Below are positions 53,220 to 62,900 of a DNA stretch of 64,000 bases, one piece after another. The notes under the pieces were generated by a model. The model was not told where the DNA came from and made no database searches. It worked only from the letters and a program-made list of their open reading frames with translations. The position numbers were made by a program, and so were the translations under genes. The DNA lies in the NCBI RefSeq assembly GCF_030122845.1, contig NZ_CP126084.1, positions 3,410,001-3,474,000 on the forward strand, read 5' to 3'. Positions within the stretch are counted from its first letter, which is position 1; the number at the start of each line of letters is the position of its first letter. The DNA is from Paenibacillus woosongensis. Lineage in GTDB: Bacteria; Bacillota; Bacilli; Paenibacillales; Paenibacillaceae.

Positions 53220-54494
53220 TTAAAATACGAAAGAAATCCCTTCGAGGCGCCGTTTAATTTCCGCAATGACTCTTCGCTCTTCCTCAATTCCATCCGCCGC
53301 AAACGTTACCGAGAAGCGCACAAAAGCGCCGGCCTCGTCCCAAGGCACCGTCGAAATCAACTTGTGGCGAATTAAATACTGCGAGAATTCCTCCGCTGAT
53401 CCAAAGGCCTCTCCGCCTGCTATCCCCTTAGGTGCCTTTACGTATAGAAAAAAAGAACCCCGCGGCTTCCTCGCTTCGAAGCCAAGATCATTCAGCGCGC
53501 TTACAAGCAGCTCGTGCCTTCTTGAATACTTAGCAGCGATGGCCTCCGTTATTTCCGGTCTGGATAAAGCATACGCGGCCGCCTTCTGAATCGCGATAAA
53601 TTGCCCCGAATCGCAATTGTCCTTCACATCGCTGAACGCTTTGATGATGAGCGGGTTCCCGGCGACGAAGCCGATGCGCCAGCCCGTCATGTTATACGAC
53701 TTGGATAAAGAGTGCAGCTCTATGCCGACGTCTTTGGCCCCCGGAACGGACAGAAAGCTCAGCGGCTTCTGCCTGTCGTACGTCAGAGCTGCATAAGGGG
53801 CATCATGAACGACGATGACATCGTATTTCTTAGCCCAGCAGACAACCTCGGCAAAAAAATCATAACTCGCACATGCGCCCGTCGGATTATTCGGGTAATT
53901 TAAATAGAGCAGCTTTGCCCTCTGGGCAACCTCTTCCGGAATGGCTGCAAGAACGGGGAGAAAGCCATTCTCCTCCGTGAGCGGTACATGATATACTTCC
54001 CCGCCCAAATATTTCGTATGAGTTCCCAGTACCGGATACCCCGGAACTGTCATAATCGCCACATCCCCCGGGTTGATGAAGCAATAGGGGAGCATCGCCA
54101 GCGCTGGCTTGGAACCGATTGAATGCACGATTTCTGTCGCAGGATCAATGCCCTCTACCCCGAACACATTCCCCAAATATTGTGCCGCGGCTTCCTTGAA
54201 CTCAGCTATGCCATTATCGGCATAACCTCTGTTTTCCGGCTTGGCCGCCTCCGCCGCCAGCTTCATCACGATGGCCTGATCGGCCATTTCGTCGGGCTCG
54301 CCTACGCCCAGATCAATCAATTCCATATCGGGGAACTCTGCCCTGGCAGCAGCCTTTGCCCGTTTGATTTTCTCGAATTTATAGATTGCTGTATCCGTCC
54401 CGTAACCCGCACCGCCAATTCTTTCTGCAAACTGCCGCTGAATATAAGTGTTTTTATTGGGTTCCGAATTTATTGTTTGTACAGTCATGTTCAT
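53220..54494 (-). CDS. dapL: LL-diaminopimelate aminotransferase (DapL-like)
   Basis: 424 residues of PLP aminotransferase class I/II. IDLGVGEPDEMAD, NPTGA, VVHDAPYAALTYD and the Schiff-base lysine in SLSKSYNMTGWRIGF; the Gly-Asp-Gly-type pattern fits DapL, which makes LL-diaminopimelate in one step for lysine and peptidoglycan. Some such genes in Firmicutes are annotated PatA-like, so substrate is inferred. Two close ATGs (54494, 54488) after AAGGAG; 54488 has the better spacing. Single gene; no lysine riboswitch seen in front. Confidence 0.82.
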   Translation of the reverse strand: MNMTVQTINSEPNKNTYIQRQFAERIGGAGYGTDTAIYKFEKIKRAKAAARAEFPDMELIDLGVGEPDEMADQAIVMKLAAEAAKPENRGYADNGIAEFKEAAAQYLGNVFGVEGIDPATEIVHSIGSKPALAMLPYCFINPGDVAIMTVPGYPVLGTHTKYLGGEVYHVPLTEENGFLPVLAAIPEEVAQRAKLLYLNYPNNPTGACASYDFFAEVVCWAKKYDVIVVHDAPYAALTYDRQKPLSFLSVPGAKDVGIELHSLSKSYNMTGWRIGFVAGNPLIIKAFSDVKDNCDSGQFIAIQKAAAYALSRPEITEAIAAKYSRRHELLVSALNDLGFEARKPRGSFFLYVKAPKGIAGGEAFGSAEEFSQYLIRHKLISTVPWDEAGAFVRFSVTFAADGIEEERRVIAEIKRRLEGISFVF

Positions 54495-54601
54495 CCATCT
54501 CCTTCATCGGTCTATCGTTATATGATGCTTGAAGCCCGCCAGCCATGGAATGGATAAATCGAGTTATCGTTTGCATTTTTTGCCGTATAGGCGATGCAGA
54601 A

Positions 54602-54659
54602 CCAAAAAAACCTCCTGACTGAAATCCGGCCCATAAGCCCGATTTCTTGTCAGAAGGTG
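54602..54659 (-). terminator. Terminator after rluD
   Basis: Minus strand: CCTTCTGAC-AAGAAATC and GGATTTC-AGTCAGGAGG arms closing on GGGC/GCCC-type bases, followed by T7. Ends the lspA-rluD transcript before dapL. Confidence 0.88.
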
Positions 54660-54710
54660 TGGATGTCATGAATATATGTTCAGCCGCTTTAAGCCGCGTT
54701 CAGCGGCAAT

Positions 54711-55658
54711 TTAGCGGCTTCGCAGCGAATGAAGCAAATCCATCATGTCCGCTGGCAACGGAGCCGTAAATTCCTTATACTCGCTCGTAGAGGGATGTAC
54801 AAATCCAAGAACCGCCGCATGGAGCGCTTGTCCATTGAATTTCGGTCCTTTGCTTCGCCCGTACATCGGATCGCCCACCAGCGGATGGCCGATAAACTTC
54901 ATATGCACGCGAATTTGATGAGTTCTCCCGGTCTCCAGCTTCAGCTCCAGCAGCGTATAATCCCCAAAGCGCTCCATAACATGGAAATGGGTCACCGCAT
55001 GCTTGCTGTTGCGATCGATGACGGTGTACATTTTACGGTCGTGAGGGTCACGTCCGATGGGAGCATCCACGGTGCCCTGATCATGGCTCAGATTGCCATG
55101 AACGAGCGCCAAGTATCTCCGTGTCACCGAATGCTCCTTCAGCTGAGCCGCCAGCGAAGCATGGGATTTGTCGTTTTTCGCCGCCATGATCAGCCCTGAT
55201 GTGTCCTTGTCAATCCGATGGACAATCCCCGGGCGCAGCTCGCCATTAATGCCTGACAAATCCTTGCAATGCGCCATCAGCGCGTTGACTAGCGTACCGG
55301 AAGAATGCCCGGGAGCAGGATGGACGACCATGCCCCGCGGTTTGTTGACAACGATGACATCGCTGTCTTCATAGTAAATATCCAGCGGGATATCTTCCGG
55401 GACAATTTCTACGGACTCTGCCTCAGGGATAGTCAGCGTAATACGGTCTCCTGCCGCAAGCTTGTAATTGGTCTTTACAGCTGTACCGTTAACCAGCACG
55501 GCTCCTTCTTCAATCCAAATTTGGATTTGCGTACGCGAGGTATCCTCGCCGAGCTGCTCTTTCACGAATTTATCGACCCGCGCCTTGGCTGCCGCTTCGT
55601 CAATCAGCCATTCCATTTCGTTATCCTCTGCATTTTCGTAAGATCTCAATTCATTCAT
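54711..55658 (-). CDS. rluD: RluD-family 23S rRNA pseudouridine synthase
   Basis: 315 residues. N-terminal S4 RNA-binding domain (ARVDKFVKEQLGEDTSRTQIQ) and catalytic domain with the active Asp in GIVHRIDKDTSGLI. Family makes pseudouridines in 23S rRNA (RluD/YlyB type); exact sites not readable. ATG overlaps the lspA stop (ATGA). Classic lspA-ylyB pair next to the pyr operon, as in Bacillus. Confidence 0.93.
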   Translation of the reverse strand: MNELRSYENAEDNEMEWLIDEAAAKARVDKFVKEQLGEDTSRTQIQIWIEEGAVLVNGTAVKTNYKLAAGDRITLTIPEAESVEIVPEDIPLDIYYEDSDVIVVNKPRGMVVHPAPGHSSGTLVNALMAHCKDLSGINGELRPGIVHRIDKDTSGLIMAAKNDKSHASLAAQLKEHSVTRRYLALVHGNLSHDQGTVDAPIGRDPHDRKMYTVIDRNSKHAVTHFHVMERFGDYTLLELKLETGRTHQIRVHMKFIGHPLVGDPMYGRSKGPKFNGQALHAAVLGFVHPSTSEYKEFTAPLPADMMDLLHSLRSR

Positions 55659-56152
55659 GTCTGATCCTCTTGCTCAGCCACAACAGCCGAGGCCTGCTTC
55701 TCCCGCTTCATTTCCAGGAACGAGTCCAGCACGATCATCCCGAAGCCGATCACAATCGAGGAATCCGCCACGTTAAAAATCGGGAACGTATAGCTGCCGA
55801 AATTGAACTGCAGGAAATCGACAACTTCCCCGGTGAGCAGCCGATCCAGGAAATTGCCCAGCGTTCCGCCTAAAACGAGCGAAAGCGCGACAGGCAGCAA
55901 TTTGTTGGAGGACTTTTTCACTTTTTGCAAATACCAAATAACGCCGATTACGACGATGACCGTGAATATGATAAAAAACCAGCGCTGATTCTCCAAAATT
56001 CCAAAAGCCGCGCCACGGTTGCGATGCGAAGTGATCAGAAAGAAGTCTCCGATAATGGGAATTTGCTCCCCAATGGCCATACGCGTAGCTATCAAATACT
56101 TCGTACCCTGATCGACCAGGAAAATAATTAACGCTATCAAAAAATATATCAT
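55655..56152 (-). CDS. lspA: Lipoprotein signal peptidase
   Basis: 165 residues, four transmembrane helices. Catalytic aspartates in NFLDRLLTGEVVDFL and FNVADSSIVIG, plus NRGAAFGIL. Cleaves prolipoproteins after lipidation; processes the several lipoproteins found in this window. Translationally coupled to rluD. Confidence 0.96.
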   Translation of the reverse strand: MIYFLIALIIFLVDQGTKYLIATRMAIGEQIPIIGDFFLITSHRNRGAAFGILENQRWFFIIFTVIVVIGVIWYLQKVKKSSNKLLPVALSLVLGGTLGNFLDRLLTGEVVDFLQFNFGSYTFPIFNVADSSIVIGFGMIVLDSFLEMKREKQASAVVAEQEDQT

Positions 56153-56361
56153 GCGGCAAAGTCACCTCGTTTTTCATTTCCCCCGCATCAGCCGGCGGTA
56201 GGATTAACCACATGCAAGCCCTGTATATTGTAGCACAGCAGGAATTAAGTCGTCCATGTAAGATAGTATTTTCCGTAGGTAAATCGTCGTGCTTTGACGC
56301 AAAATAAAGCTATGAACAATGCCCATGCGACTATCCGGGCCGAAAGGAGACCTGACCTTAT

Positions 56362-57099
56362 ATGCCTCATCTTACCAAGCAGCTCCTCGCGGAGCTTGAA
56401 GCCCAGCTGCGCTCCGAGCAGCAGTACATCGAAACCAAGCTGTCCGCCAATGACCACTACGGCTTAGAGGGGAGCGTCCGCGACAATACAAGCGAGCTTA
56501 GCACGATTGACAATCACCCAGGCGATATCGCAACTGAAGTGTTCGAACGCGGTAAAGACGTGGCTCTCACCAATCATGATGAGTTACGGCTAACCCGCGT
56601 AAAGGATGCACTGGATCGGATGGCTGCAGGAAGCTACGGCTACTGCTTAACATGCGACCAGCCGATTGATATCGAGCGGCTAAAGGCTCTGCCCGAGACG
56701 GCTTACTGCAAGGATCACAGTCCACAGTCCAAGGTATCAAGGGACCGGCCTGTAGAAGAGCTAGTGCTGTATCCGCCGTTCGGCCGAACGAGCCTGGACG
56801 AGCGCGCCGACGAGACCGAGTTTGACGGCGAGGACGCCTGGCAGATCGTCGAAAGCTACGGTACTTCGAACTCTCCCGCCATGGCGGAGGAGGACGAAGT
56901 TGATGATTACAATGATATGGAAATTGAAGCCAGCAACGAACTAGACGGATTCGTCGAACCATACGAAAGCTTTGTTGCTACGGATATTTACGGCCGCAAC
57001 GTCGTTTTTTACCGCAATGGCCAATACCGTAAGCATATGAGCGCCACGGAACATCTGGAAAGCGAGGATTCGCTTGGCGACGGACCGAACATTTACTGA
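56362..57099 (+). CDS. yteA: TraR/DksA-type zinc finger protein (YteA family)
   Basis: 245 residues. N-terminal helical pair (LLAELEAQLRSEQQYIETKL), then a DksA-like zinc finger (YGYCLTCDQPID and YCKDH) and an acidic C-terminal tail. YteA-family members are linked to sporulation in Bacillus. Role unknown. ATG with AAGGAG 12 bases upstream. Divergent from lspA and convergent with the DUF5665 gene. Confidence 0.87.
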   Translation: MPHLTKQLLAELEAQLRSEQQYIETKLSANDHYGLEGSVRDNTSELSTIDNHPGDIATEVFERGKDVALTNHDELRLTRVKDALDRMAAGSYGYCLTCDQPIDIERLKALPETAYCKDHSPQSKVSRDRPVEELVLYPPFGRTSLDERADETEFDGEDAWQIVESYGTSNSPAMAEEDEVDDYNDMEIEASNELDGFVEPYESFVATDIYGRNVVFYRNGQYRKHMSATEHLESEDSLGDGPNIY

Positions 57100-57117
57100 T
57101 CCCGATTGCTGAATGGG

Positions 57118-57462
57118 CTAAAATGTTTTAAGCTCCAGCTGGCGCTGTACGATCCGGACGATATCGGCGATATAATCCCCGATGATCGGCAGATTGAGCG
57201 CCCCCAGGATTTGCAGAATATAAATGATCGTGGCTGCAAAAAAAGTAAACCCGATCGCAATTCCGACGCCTCTGGCCACACCGGCCAGAACGTTGCGCCA
57301 GATGAGGCTCCATGGATGGTACAACAGCTCGGCATACTCAATGATCCGGGATTGCTCGAGCTGCTGCGCCCATCTCAGAGTCATGTCGTACATGACGTTT
57401 ACTTTCTCTTCTGCTGTATTAGATAATTTATCATGGCCTGCTTCCGGTTTCTGCTGAGTCAT
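57118..57462 (-). CDS. DUF5665 membrane protein
   Basis: 114 residues. An amphipathic N-terminal half (WAQQLEQSRIIEYAELLYHP) and one transmembrane helix with Gly spacing (VLAGVARGVGIAIGFTFFAA), the DUF5665 pattern. Role unknown. It lies just downstream of ileS; the hairpin at 57523 separates them. Confidence 0.83.
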   Translation of the reverse strand: MTQQKPEAGHDKLSNTAEEKVNVMYDMTLRWAQQLEQSRIIEYAELLYHPWSLIWRNVLAGVARGVGIAIGFTFFAATIIYILQILGALNLPIIGDYIADIVRIVQRQLELKTF

Positions 57463-57522
57463 ATGGGCTATCCCATCCTTTACTGAAGGCGGCGCTAAGA
57501 AGCCAATTAGTGTTGAATTGAA

Positions 57523-57574
57523 CGCAAACGAGCCAGGCTTCCTTGAATAAGGGAATAACCTGAGCTCGTTTGCG
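57523..57574. terminator. Large hairpin after ileS
   Basis: CGCAAACGAGC / GCTCGTTTGCG 11-bp perfect stem around a 30-base loop that itself has short pairs. No strong T run; likely the ileS terminator. Confidence 0.6.
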
Positions 57575-57622
57575 CTTGGGTTCTAGATATTATGACCTTC
57601 AGTCAGGGCTGCCATACAGCGA

Positions 57623-60600
57623 TTAGCCCTTGATTTGGATTCCGATCTTCTTCGTGCCGAGATCCGCAATTTCAGCTTCGCCTTCTGGCTTGCCAAACGT
57701 TACATCTGTGATCAGGACGTTATCGCGAAGCACCTGTTCAAATGCCTCGATCGCCGCTTTCAGCTCCTCGTCCACATCAAGGACCAGATGCACTCGCTTC
57801 TCGATCGGCAGATCCAGCTTCTTGCGGGTATCCTGTACGGCCCGAACGACCTCGCGCACCCAGCCCTCCTGCTCAAGCTCCGGCGTAATATCGGTGTTCA
57901 GTGCTACCGTAATGCCATAACCTGATGCGGAAGCAAAGCCAGGCTTCGCCTGCTTGTCGATCAGCAGCTCATCCGCCGTAATCTGCAGCTCTTCCCCTTC
58001 CGGAGAAGTAACATGGATCGCTCCGCTTTCTACTGCCCGGCGGGTATCCTCTGGCGCCAGTCCTTTTAGAAAGCCTTGCAGGAATCCTACGTTTTTGCCG
58101 TATTTCTTACCAGCGACTTTCAAGTTCAGCTTCAGCGTAAAATCGACGAATCCGCTGTCGCTTGTCTCCAGTTCAATTTGCTTGACGTTAATCTCGTCCT
58201 TGATAATTCCCTCGTATTCGCTCACCGCAAAATCGTGATCCATTGAGACGATCAGGCTCGTCAGCGGCTGGCGTGTTTTGATTCCGGTCTCATTCCGTAC
58301 GTTGCGGGCCAGTTCGACGATCTGACGTGCTGCCTCCATATCCTTCTCCAGCTTCTCGTCGATCAGCGCTTCGTCAGCCTTCGGATAATCATCCAAATGC
58401 ACGCTCTCGCCACCGCCAAGATTCGTATAAATATCCTCTGCCAATAGCGGCGTGTATGGCGCCATCAGCTTGGAAAGCGTCAGCAGCACGTTGATTAGGG
58501 TCTGATAAGCGGATACTTTATCCTCTCCGAGACCGCTACCCCAGAAACGGTCGCGCGAACGGCGGATATACCAGTTGCTCAGCTCATCGATAAAGCCTTC
58601 GATCGCTTTGGCCGGGTTCAGGAAATCGTTCACGGCAAGTCCTTTGCTTACAACCTGGATCAAGCTATTCAGTCTGGATAGAATCCAGCGGTCCAGCTTG
58701 CTCTTCGAAGGGCGGAATTCATGCTCCTCCGGCTTGAATCCGTCGATTGCCGCATATAGCGTCAAGAAAGAGTGCGTGTTCACCAGCGTGTCCACAACTT
58801 TGGATTTCGCCTCAGCCACGATGCCCTTCGAGAAACGCTTGCTGTTCCATGGCGCGCTGTCGGACAGCAAGGCCCACCGGAAAGCATCCGCTCCGAATTC
58901 ATTGATGATATCCCAAGGATCGATGACGTTCCCCTTGGATTTAGACATCTTCTGTCCATTCTCGTCAAGAATATGCCCCGTCGAAATCACGGCCTTATAA
59001 GGTGCCTTGCCATTAAAGAGCGTCGATACAGCAAGCAAGCTGTAGAACCAGCCGCGTGTCTGATCGATCCCTTCGCAAATCATATCGGCCGGGTACTGCT
59101 CCTCGAATACTTTTTGATCGCCGAACGGGTAATGATACTGGGCGAAAGGCATCGAGCCGCTATCGAACCAGACGTCGATCACCTCGGATGTGCGCTCCAT
59201 GATTCCGCCGTCGCAGTGCGGGCAATGGAGCTTCACCTCATCCACGTAAGGCTTGTGCAGCTCAAGATCCTCGGATACATGACCAACGGCATTGTCGCGC
59301 AAATCCTTATGGCTCGAAGGAGCGTATTCGCCCTTACAGGAGCTGCACACCCAGACGTTCAGCGGGGTGCCCCAGTAACGGTTGCGGCTGATGTTCCAAT
59401 CAACCAGATCTTCGAGGAACTTGCCAAAGCGGCCTTCGCGGATATGACTCGGATACCATTGCACGTTATTGTTGTTGGCGATTAGTTGATCCTTGACCGC
59501 GGTCGTCTCAATAAACCAGCTCTCCATCGCATAGTAGAGCAGCGGTGATTTACAGCGCCAGCAGAATGGATAGCTGTGCTCGTATTTCTCTTTAGAATAC
59601 AGCAGTCCTCGTTCCGAGAGCCATTTGACGATGTCGAGATCGCAGTCCTTCACGAAGCGGCCAGCAAATTCTGTTACCTCGTCCGTATAGCGTCCTTGCG
59701 AGTTGACGACGCTGACGAATTCCACCTTATTCTCGCGGCACACTCTATAGTCGTCTTCGCCATGAGCAGGGGCCATATGAACGATCCCTGTACCGCTCGC
59801 ATCCGTGACGAAGTCTGCGCCAAGTATGACGAGTCCGTTCTCCGGCGAAACGTAGTTAAATGGCGGAGTATAGGACTTGCCAACAAGCTCGGCTCCCTTT
59901 AACGTGGACAAGATCTCGAATTCGCCTTTGAGCACGTCGTCCGCCAGATTTTTGGCAACGATATAAACGCCGTCGTCCTGCTTCGCACGAACGTATTCCA
60001 ATTCCGGATTCACGGCTAGGGCCACGTGCGAAGGTAGCGTCCAAGGCGTCGTCGTCCAGGCAAGCACATATTCGCCGCTGTCCTTAAGCTTGAACTTCGC
60101 CGTAGCGCTCAAATCCTTGACGTCTTCATAGCCTTGAGCAACCTCATGGGAGCTGAGCGTCGTTTGGCAGCACGGGCAGTACGGGCTTACGCGATGACCG
60201 CGGTACAGCAGCCCCTTCTGGTGAATGGTGGACAAAATATTCCACACACTTTCGATATACGAATTTTGCAAGGTGATATACGGATTATCGAGATCAGTCC
60301 AGTAGGCGATCCCTTCCGTCAATTCACGCCATTGCTTCTCGTATTCGAACACGCTATCCTTACACTTCTTCACGAACTTCTCGACACCGTATTTCTCGAT
60401 TTCCTGCTTGCCGGAAATGCCGAGCTGCTTCTCGACGCCAAGCTCAACCGGCAATCCGTGTGTATCCCAGCCGGCTTTGCGGACCACGCGGTAGCCGTTC
60501 ATCGTCTGATAACGGCCGATAAAGTCCTTGATTACACGGCCTAGAACGTGGCCGATATGCGGAGCGCCGTTTGCGGTAGGCGGGCCTTCATAGAATACAT

Positions 60601-60718
60601 AGTTCGGGCGGCCTTCACGGTTTTCCATGCTGCGTTTGAACGTATTTTCCTGCTTCCATTTGGCCAGGATACGCTGATCGCGGGCGCGCGCTGGTTCTTT
60701 GACATCTACTTTTCTCAT
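57623..60718 (-). CDS. ileS: Isoleucyl-tRNA synthetase, long (type 2) form
   Basis: 1031 residues. HIGH motif in PPTANGAPHIGHVLGR, editing-domain region with AWTTTPWTLPSH, KMSKS in GQKMSKSKGN, and a long C-terminal part. The insertion VSPYCPCCQTTLSSHEVAQG and the length mark the eukaryote-like type 2 IleRS, the class linked to low mupirocin sensitivity; B. subtilis has the shorter type 1. Start at ATG 60718 after AAAGGAAG. T-box leader upstream. Confidence 0.94.
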   Translation of the reverse strand: MRKVDVKEPARARDQRILAKWKQENTFKRSMENREGRPNYVFYEGPPTANGAPHIGHVLGRVIKDFIGRYQTMNGYRVVRKAGWDTHGLPVELGVEKQLGISGKQEIEKYGVEKFVKKCKDSVFEYEKQWRELTEGIAYWTDLDNPYITLQNSYIESVWNILSTIHQKGLLYRGHRVSPYCPCCQTTLSSHEVAQGYEDVKDLSATAKFKLKDSGEYVLAWTTTPWTLPSHVALAVNPELEYVRAKQDDGVYIVAKNLADDVLKGEFEILSTLKGAELVGKSYTPPFNYVSPENGLVILGADFVTDASGTGIVHMAPAHGEDDYRVCRENKVEFVSVVNSQGRYTDEVTEFAGRFVKDCDLDIVKWLSERGLLYSKEKYEHSYPFCWRCKSPLLYYAMESWFIETTAVKDQLIANNNNVQWYPSHIREGRFGKFLEDLVDWNISRNRYWGTPLNVWVCSSCKGEYAPSSHKDLRDNAVGHVSEDLELHKPYVDEVKLHCPHCDGGIMERTSEVIDVWFDSGSMPFAQYHYPFGDQKVFEEQYPADMICEGIDQTRGWFYSLLAVSTLFNGKAPYKAVISTGHILDENGQKMSKSKGNVIDPWDIINEFGADAFRWALLSDSAPWNSKRFSKGIVAEAKSKVVDTLVNTHSFLTLYAAIDGFKPEEHEFRPSKSKLDRWILSRLNSLIQVVSKGLAVNDFLNPAKAIEGFIDELSNWYIRRSRDRFWGSGLGEDKVSAYQTLINVLLTLSKLMAPYTPLLAEDIYTNLGGGESVHLDDYPKADEALIDEKLEKDMEAARQIVELARNVRNETGIKTRQPLTSLIVSMDHDFAVSEYEGIIKDEINVKQIELETSDSGFVDFTLKLNLKVAGKKYGKNVGFLQGFLKGLAPEDTRRAVESGAIHVTSPEGEELQITADELLIDKQAKPGFASASGYGITVALNTDITPELEQEGWVREVVRAVQDTRKKLDLPIEKRVHLVLDVDEELKAAIEAFEQVLRDNVLITDVTFGKPEGEAEIADLGTKKIGIQIKG

Positions 60719-60790
60719 TTTGTAGCGACTTCCTTTCAATGCATATTATTAGCTTTAAAATCTAACAGGCTGCAGCAACCTCTATAGGCA

Positions 60791-60825
60791 ACAAAAAAAG
60801 CCCCGCCCCAAAAGGGACGAGACTC
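60791..60825 (-). terminator. T-box terminator of ileS
   Basis: Minus strand AGTCTCGTCCC-TTTT-GGGGCGGGGCT (11 bp with wobble pairs) and a T7 tail. Confidence 0.9.
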
Positions 60826-60830
60826 TTATC

Positions 60831-61108
60831 TCGCGTTACCACCCTTGTTCCATACTGCTTCCCATCCGGAACGCTCCGACTCGGACAGCATGGCACTCTG
60901 ATCCCATACGCTTCATATGGGGCCGGTATAACGGCCGGCAGCCGGATATAGCTTACGCTTTCCACAGCGGAAATCTCAGCTCATCTTCTCCGGGATGATA
61001 TTCCGTCTGTGTCTTGAACGTTGACTCGCAGCAAATCGTCAACTCTCTGAGAACAAAACCACAGCGTACTGGTTCCCATCATCAAATCTATATTCACAAT
61101 TTAATATG
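60831..61108 (-). ncRNA. T-box riboswitch (ileS, specifier ATC)
   Basis: The T-box sequence AACAAGGGTGGTAACGCG is the complement of 60832-60849. Upstream stem I carries GGAATATCATCC with the isoleucine codon ATC (complement of 60997-60999) in the specifier-loop position. Uncharged tRNA-Ile is expected to prevent the terminator at 60791-60825 and turn on ileS. Confidence 0.92.
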
Positions 61109-61114
61109 TCTATA

Positions 61115-61144
61115 GTTATAACTTATGATGCCCCGCTCTGTCAA
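61115..61144 (-). promoter_or_regulatory. Sigma-A promoter of the ileS T-box transcript
   Basis: Minus-strand TTGACA (61139-61144), 18-base spacer, TATAAC (61115-61120), immediately after the divIVA stop. Confidence 0.7.
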
Positions 61145-61157
61145 CAAGGCAGACGTT

Positions 61158-61676
61158 TTAGTAAATCTCCTTAATTTCACGGTCGCGTTCACGGTCGCGA
61201 TCCTCAAGGCGTTCACGGTCTTCAAGCGACTCCCAGCCGTCATGGCTGAGCAGATCGAGCTGGGCCTCGACCAGCGTACGGAAACGGGCGCGATAAATCG
61301 AAGCCTGCTTCTTCAGTTCCTCGACTTCCATCGCGATCTTGCGCGATTTCGCGAGCGATTCATTGACGATCCGATCGGCGTTCTTCTCAGCTTCCTTTAC
61401 GATGAGCTGCGCTTCCTTCTTGGCGTTGTTCTTCACTTCATCCGCCGCTTCCTGCGCCACGATGATCGTCTTGCTGAGTGTTTCTTCAATATTTGCAAAA
61501 TGATCCAACCGCTCCTGTACGGCCAGCAGCTGGCTCTGGAGCTCCTTGTTCTCACGGATCACGATCTCGTAATCTTTGATCACCTGATCAAGAAATTCAT
61601 TGACTTCATCTTCATCGTAACCGCGAATACGTCTGGAGAATTCTTTATTATGTATATCCAGCGGCGTTAATGGCAT
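61158..61676 (-). CDS. divIVA: DivIVA septum-site/polar scaffold protein
   Basis: 172 residues. N-terminal membrane-binding motif MPLTPLDIHNKEFSRR and RGYDEDEVNEFLD, followed by a long coiled coil. Marks negatively curved membrane at poles and septa. The tail is an unusually charged stretch (SLEDRERLEDRDRERDREI). Start at ATG 61676, 9 bases after AGGAGG. Part of the ylm cluster. Confidence 0.95.
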   Translation of the reverse strand: MPLTPLDIHNKEFSRRIRGYDEDEVNEFLDQVIKDYEIVIRENKELQSQLLAVQERLDHFANIEETLSKTIIVAQEAADEVKNNAKKEAQLIVKEAEKNADRIVNESLAKSRKIAMEVEELKKQASIYRARFRTLVEAQLDLLSHDGWESLEDRERLEDRDRERDREIKEIY

Positions 61677-61716
61677 GTTGCGCACCTCCTAGAAAATTCG
61701 AAGCTTCTGTTAAGGT

Positions 61717-61751
61717 TGTTCAAAAACTCCCCAAGTCTGACTTTTTGAACA
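61717..61751 (-). terminator. Inverted repeat between ylmH and divIVA
   Basis: TGTTCAAAAA / TTTTTGAACA 10-bp perfect arms with a 15-base loop. Might terminate the ylm transcript or be a small repeat element. Confidence 0.5.
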
Positions 61752-61828
61752 CACATTAAACTTAGAAGCATTACAGCACAAGTGTTGTTGTTAAATTCGA
61801 CAGGAATCCCCGAACTCCTGCAAAGCCT

Positions 61829-62611
61829 TCACACAAATTTACCAATTCGGACACGGTGTCTGCCCTTTTTCGTCATGCCGTCCGCCTCCAACACCTTGAA
61901 TCTGCCGAATCCTTGGAGCGCTACAATGTCGCCTGGTTTTAACGGTTTGGACGGATCCTCCTCCGTCTTCCAGTTCACCCGGCAGCGGCCCGCCTTGATT
62001 GGCACGACGATTTTGCTCCGGCTCAAACGGAACACGTCGCTTGCGATCCCGTCCAAACGTAAAGAAGCCACCGTGATATCCAGCGGCTCCAGCACAGCAT
62101 CTGCCGTTCTAAGCGCCTCGAGTCCCAGCACCTCGGTCGCCACGCTCACCCGGTGCACCTGGCGCAAATTCATATCCAAAAAGGCGGAGATTTCCTCGGC
62201 CACAATGACATGGCATCCGTCTTCACGGACATGAATGTCGCCGATTTTATCCCTTTTGAGCCCGAGCCCCAGAATGGCTCCCAAATAATCGCCGTGCTGA
62301 AGCGAAGCCAGCTTCTGGTCATCCGACGTGATGCTGAGCACCTTCATGTTCATCGGCTCCGCCTCAATTTCCCGGTAATCGGGTGCGATCAGCGCCCGCT
62401 TCCGTTCCGCCTCCGGGAACCCGCCATCCAACCGGATGCGGACATCGGCATGGCGATTCGCCAGGCTCTCCACGATGTGGCATTGCCGCGGGTCCAGGAA
62501 GTCGCTTAATTTCGCTTCATGATAATCCCCTGCATTCACAACCCACTCCCAGGCCCGGTCAACGAACGGGCGCTCTTCCGGGAGAAAATGTTCATGGATG
62601 TTAGACCGCAT
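61829..62611 (-). CDS. ylmH: S4-domain RNA-binding protein YlmH
   Basis: 260 residues. N-terminal YlmH domain (FLDPRQCHIVESLA), C-terminal S4 domain (LRLDGIASDVFRLSRSKI) and a short basic end. YlmH binds ribosome-associated RNA and helps rescue of stalled nascent-chain complexes in Bacillus. Between ylmG and divIVA, the conserved place. Confidence 0.93.
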   Translation of the reverse strand: MRSNIHEHFLPEERPFVDRAWEWVVNAGDYHEAKLSDFLDPRQCHIVESLANRHADVRIRLDGGFPEAERKRALIAPDYREIEAEPMNMKVLSITSDDQKLASLQHGDYLGAILGLGLKRDKIGDIHVREDGCHVIVAEEISAFLDMNLRQVHRVSVATEVLGLEALRTADAVLEPLDITVASLRLDGIASDVFRLSRSKIVVPIKAGRCRVNWKTEEDPSKPLKPGDIVALQGFGRFKVLEADGMTKKGRHRVRIGKFV

Positions 62612-62620
62612 ACGCTACCG

Positions 62621-62893
62621 TTACCCCAGCACGTAGCTCAGCACGCCAATCAAGCCGAAAACGGCCATCCGCAGTACGAAAATAGCGACGATCGGCGAAA
62701 TGTCGATCATACCCATAATCGGCGGAATAAAGCGTCTGAACGGGGCCAAAAAGGGCTCGACCACCTTGCCAAGCAGTTCTCCAATAAAGCTCTCACGGGC
62801 GTTTGGCACCCATGACATCAAAATATAAATCAAAATCATGTAAAAATATATATCATGCAGCGTCCAAATCAAGCGATAAATATCAAATCCCAA
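62621..62893 (-). CDS. ylmG: YggT family membrane protein YlmG
   Basis: 90 residues, two transmembrane helices with [12 protein letters not shown] and [13 protein letters not shown], the YggT signature. Believed to support division or membrane organisation. TTG start 8 bases after GAGGTGAAGG, which overlaps the end of sepF. Confidence 0.92.
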   Translation of the reverse strand: MGFDIYRLIWTLHDIYFYMILIYILMSWVPNARESFIGELLGKVVEPFLAPFRRFIPPIMGMIDISPIVAIFVLRMAVFGLIGVLSYVLG

Positions 62894-62900
62894 GCTGCCT

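Noticed and set aside
54494-54710. Lysine riboswitch ahead of the dapL-type gene
   Set aside because: The 216-base gap is filled by the rluD terminator and a short leader; no lysine-aptamer architecture is visible.
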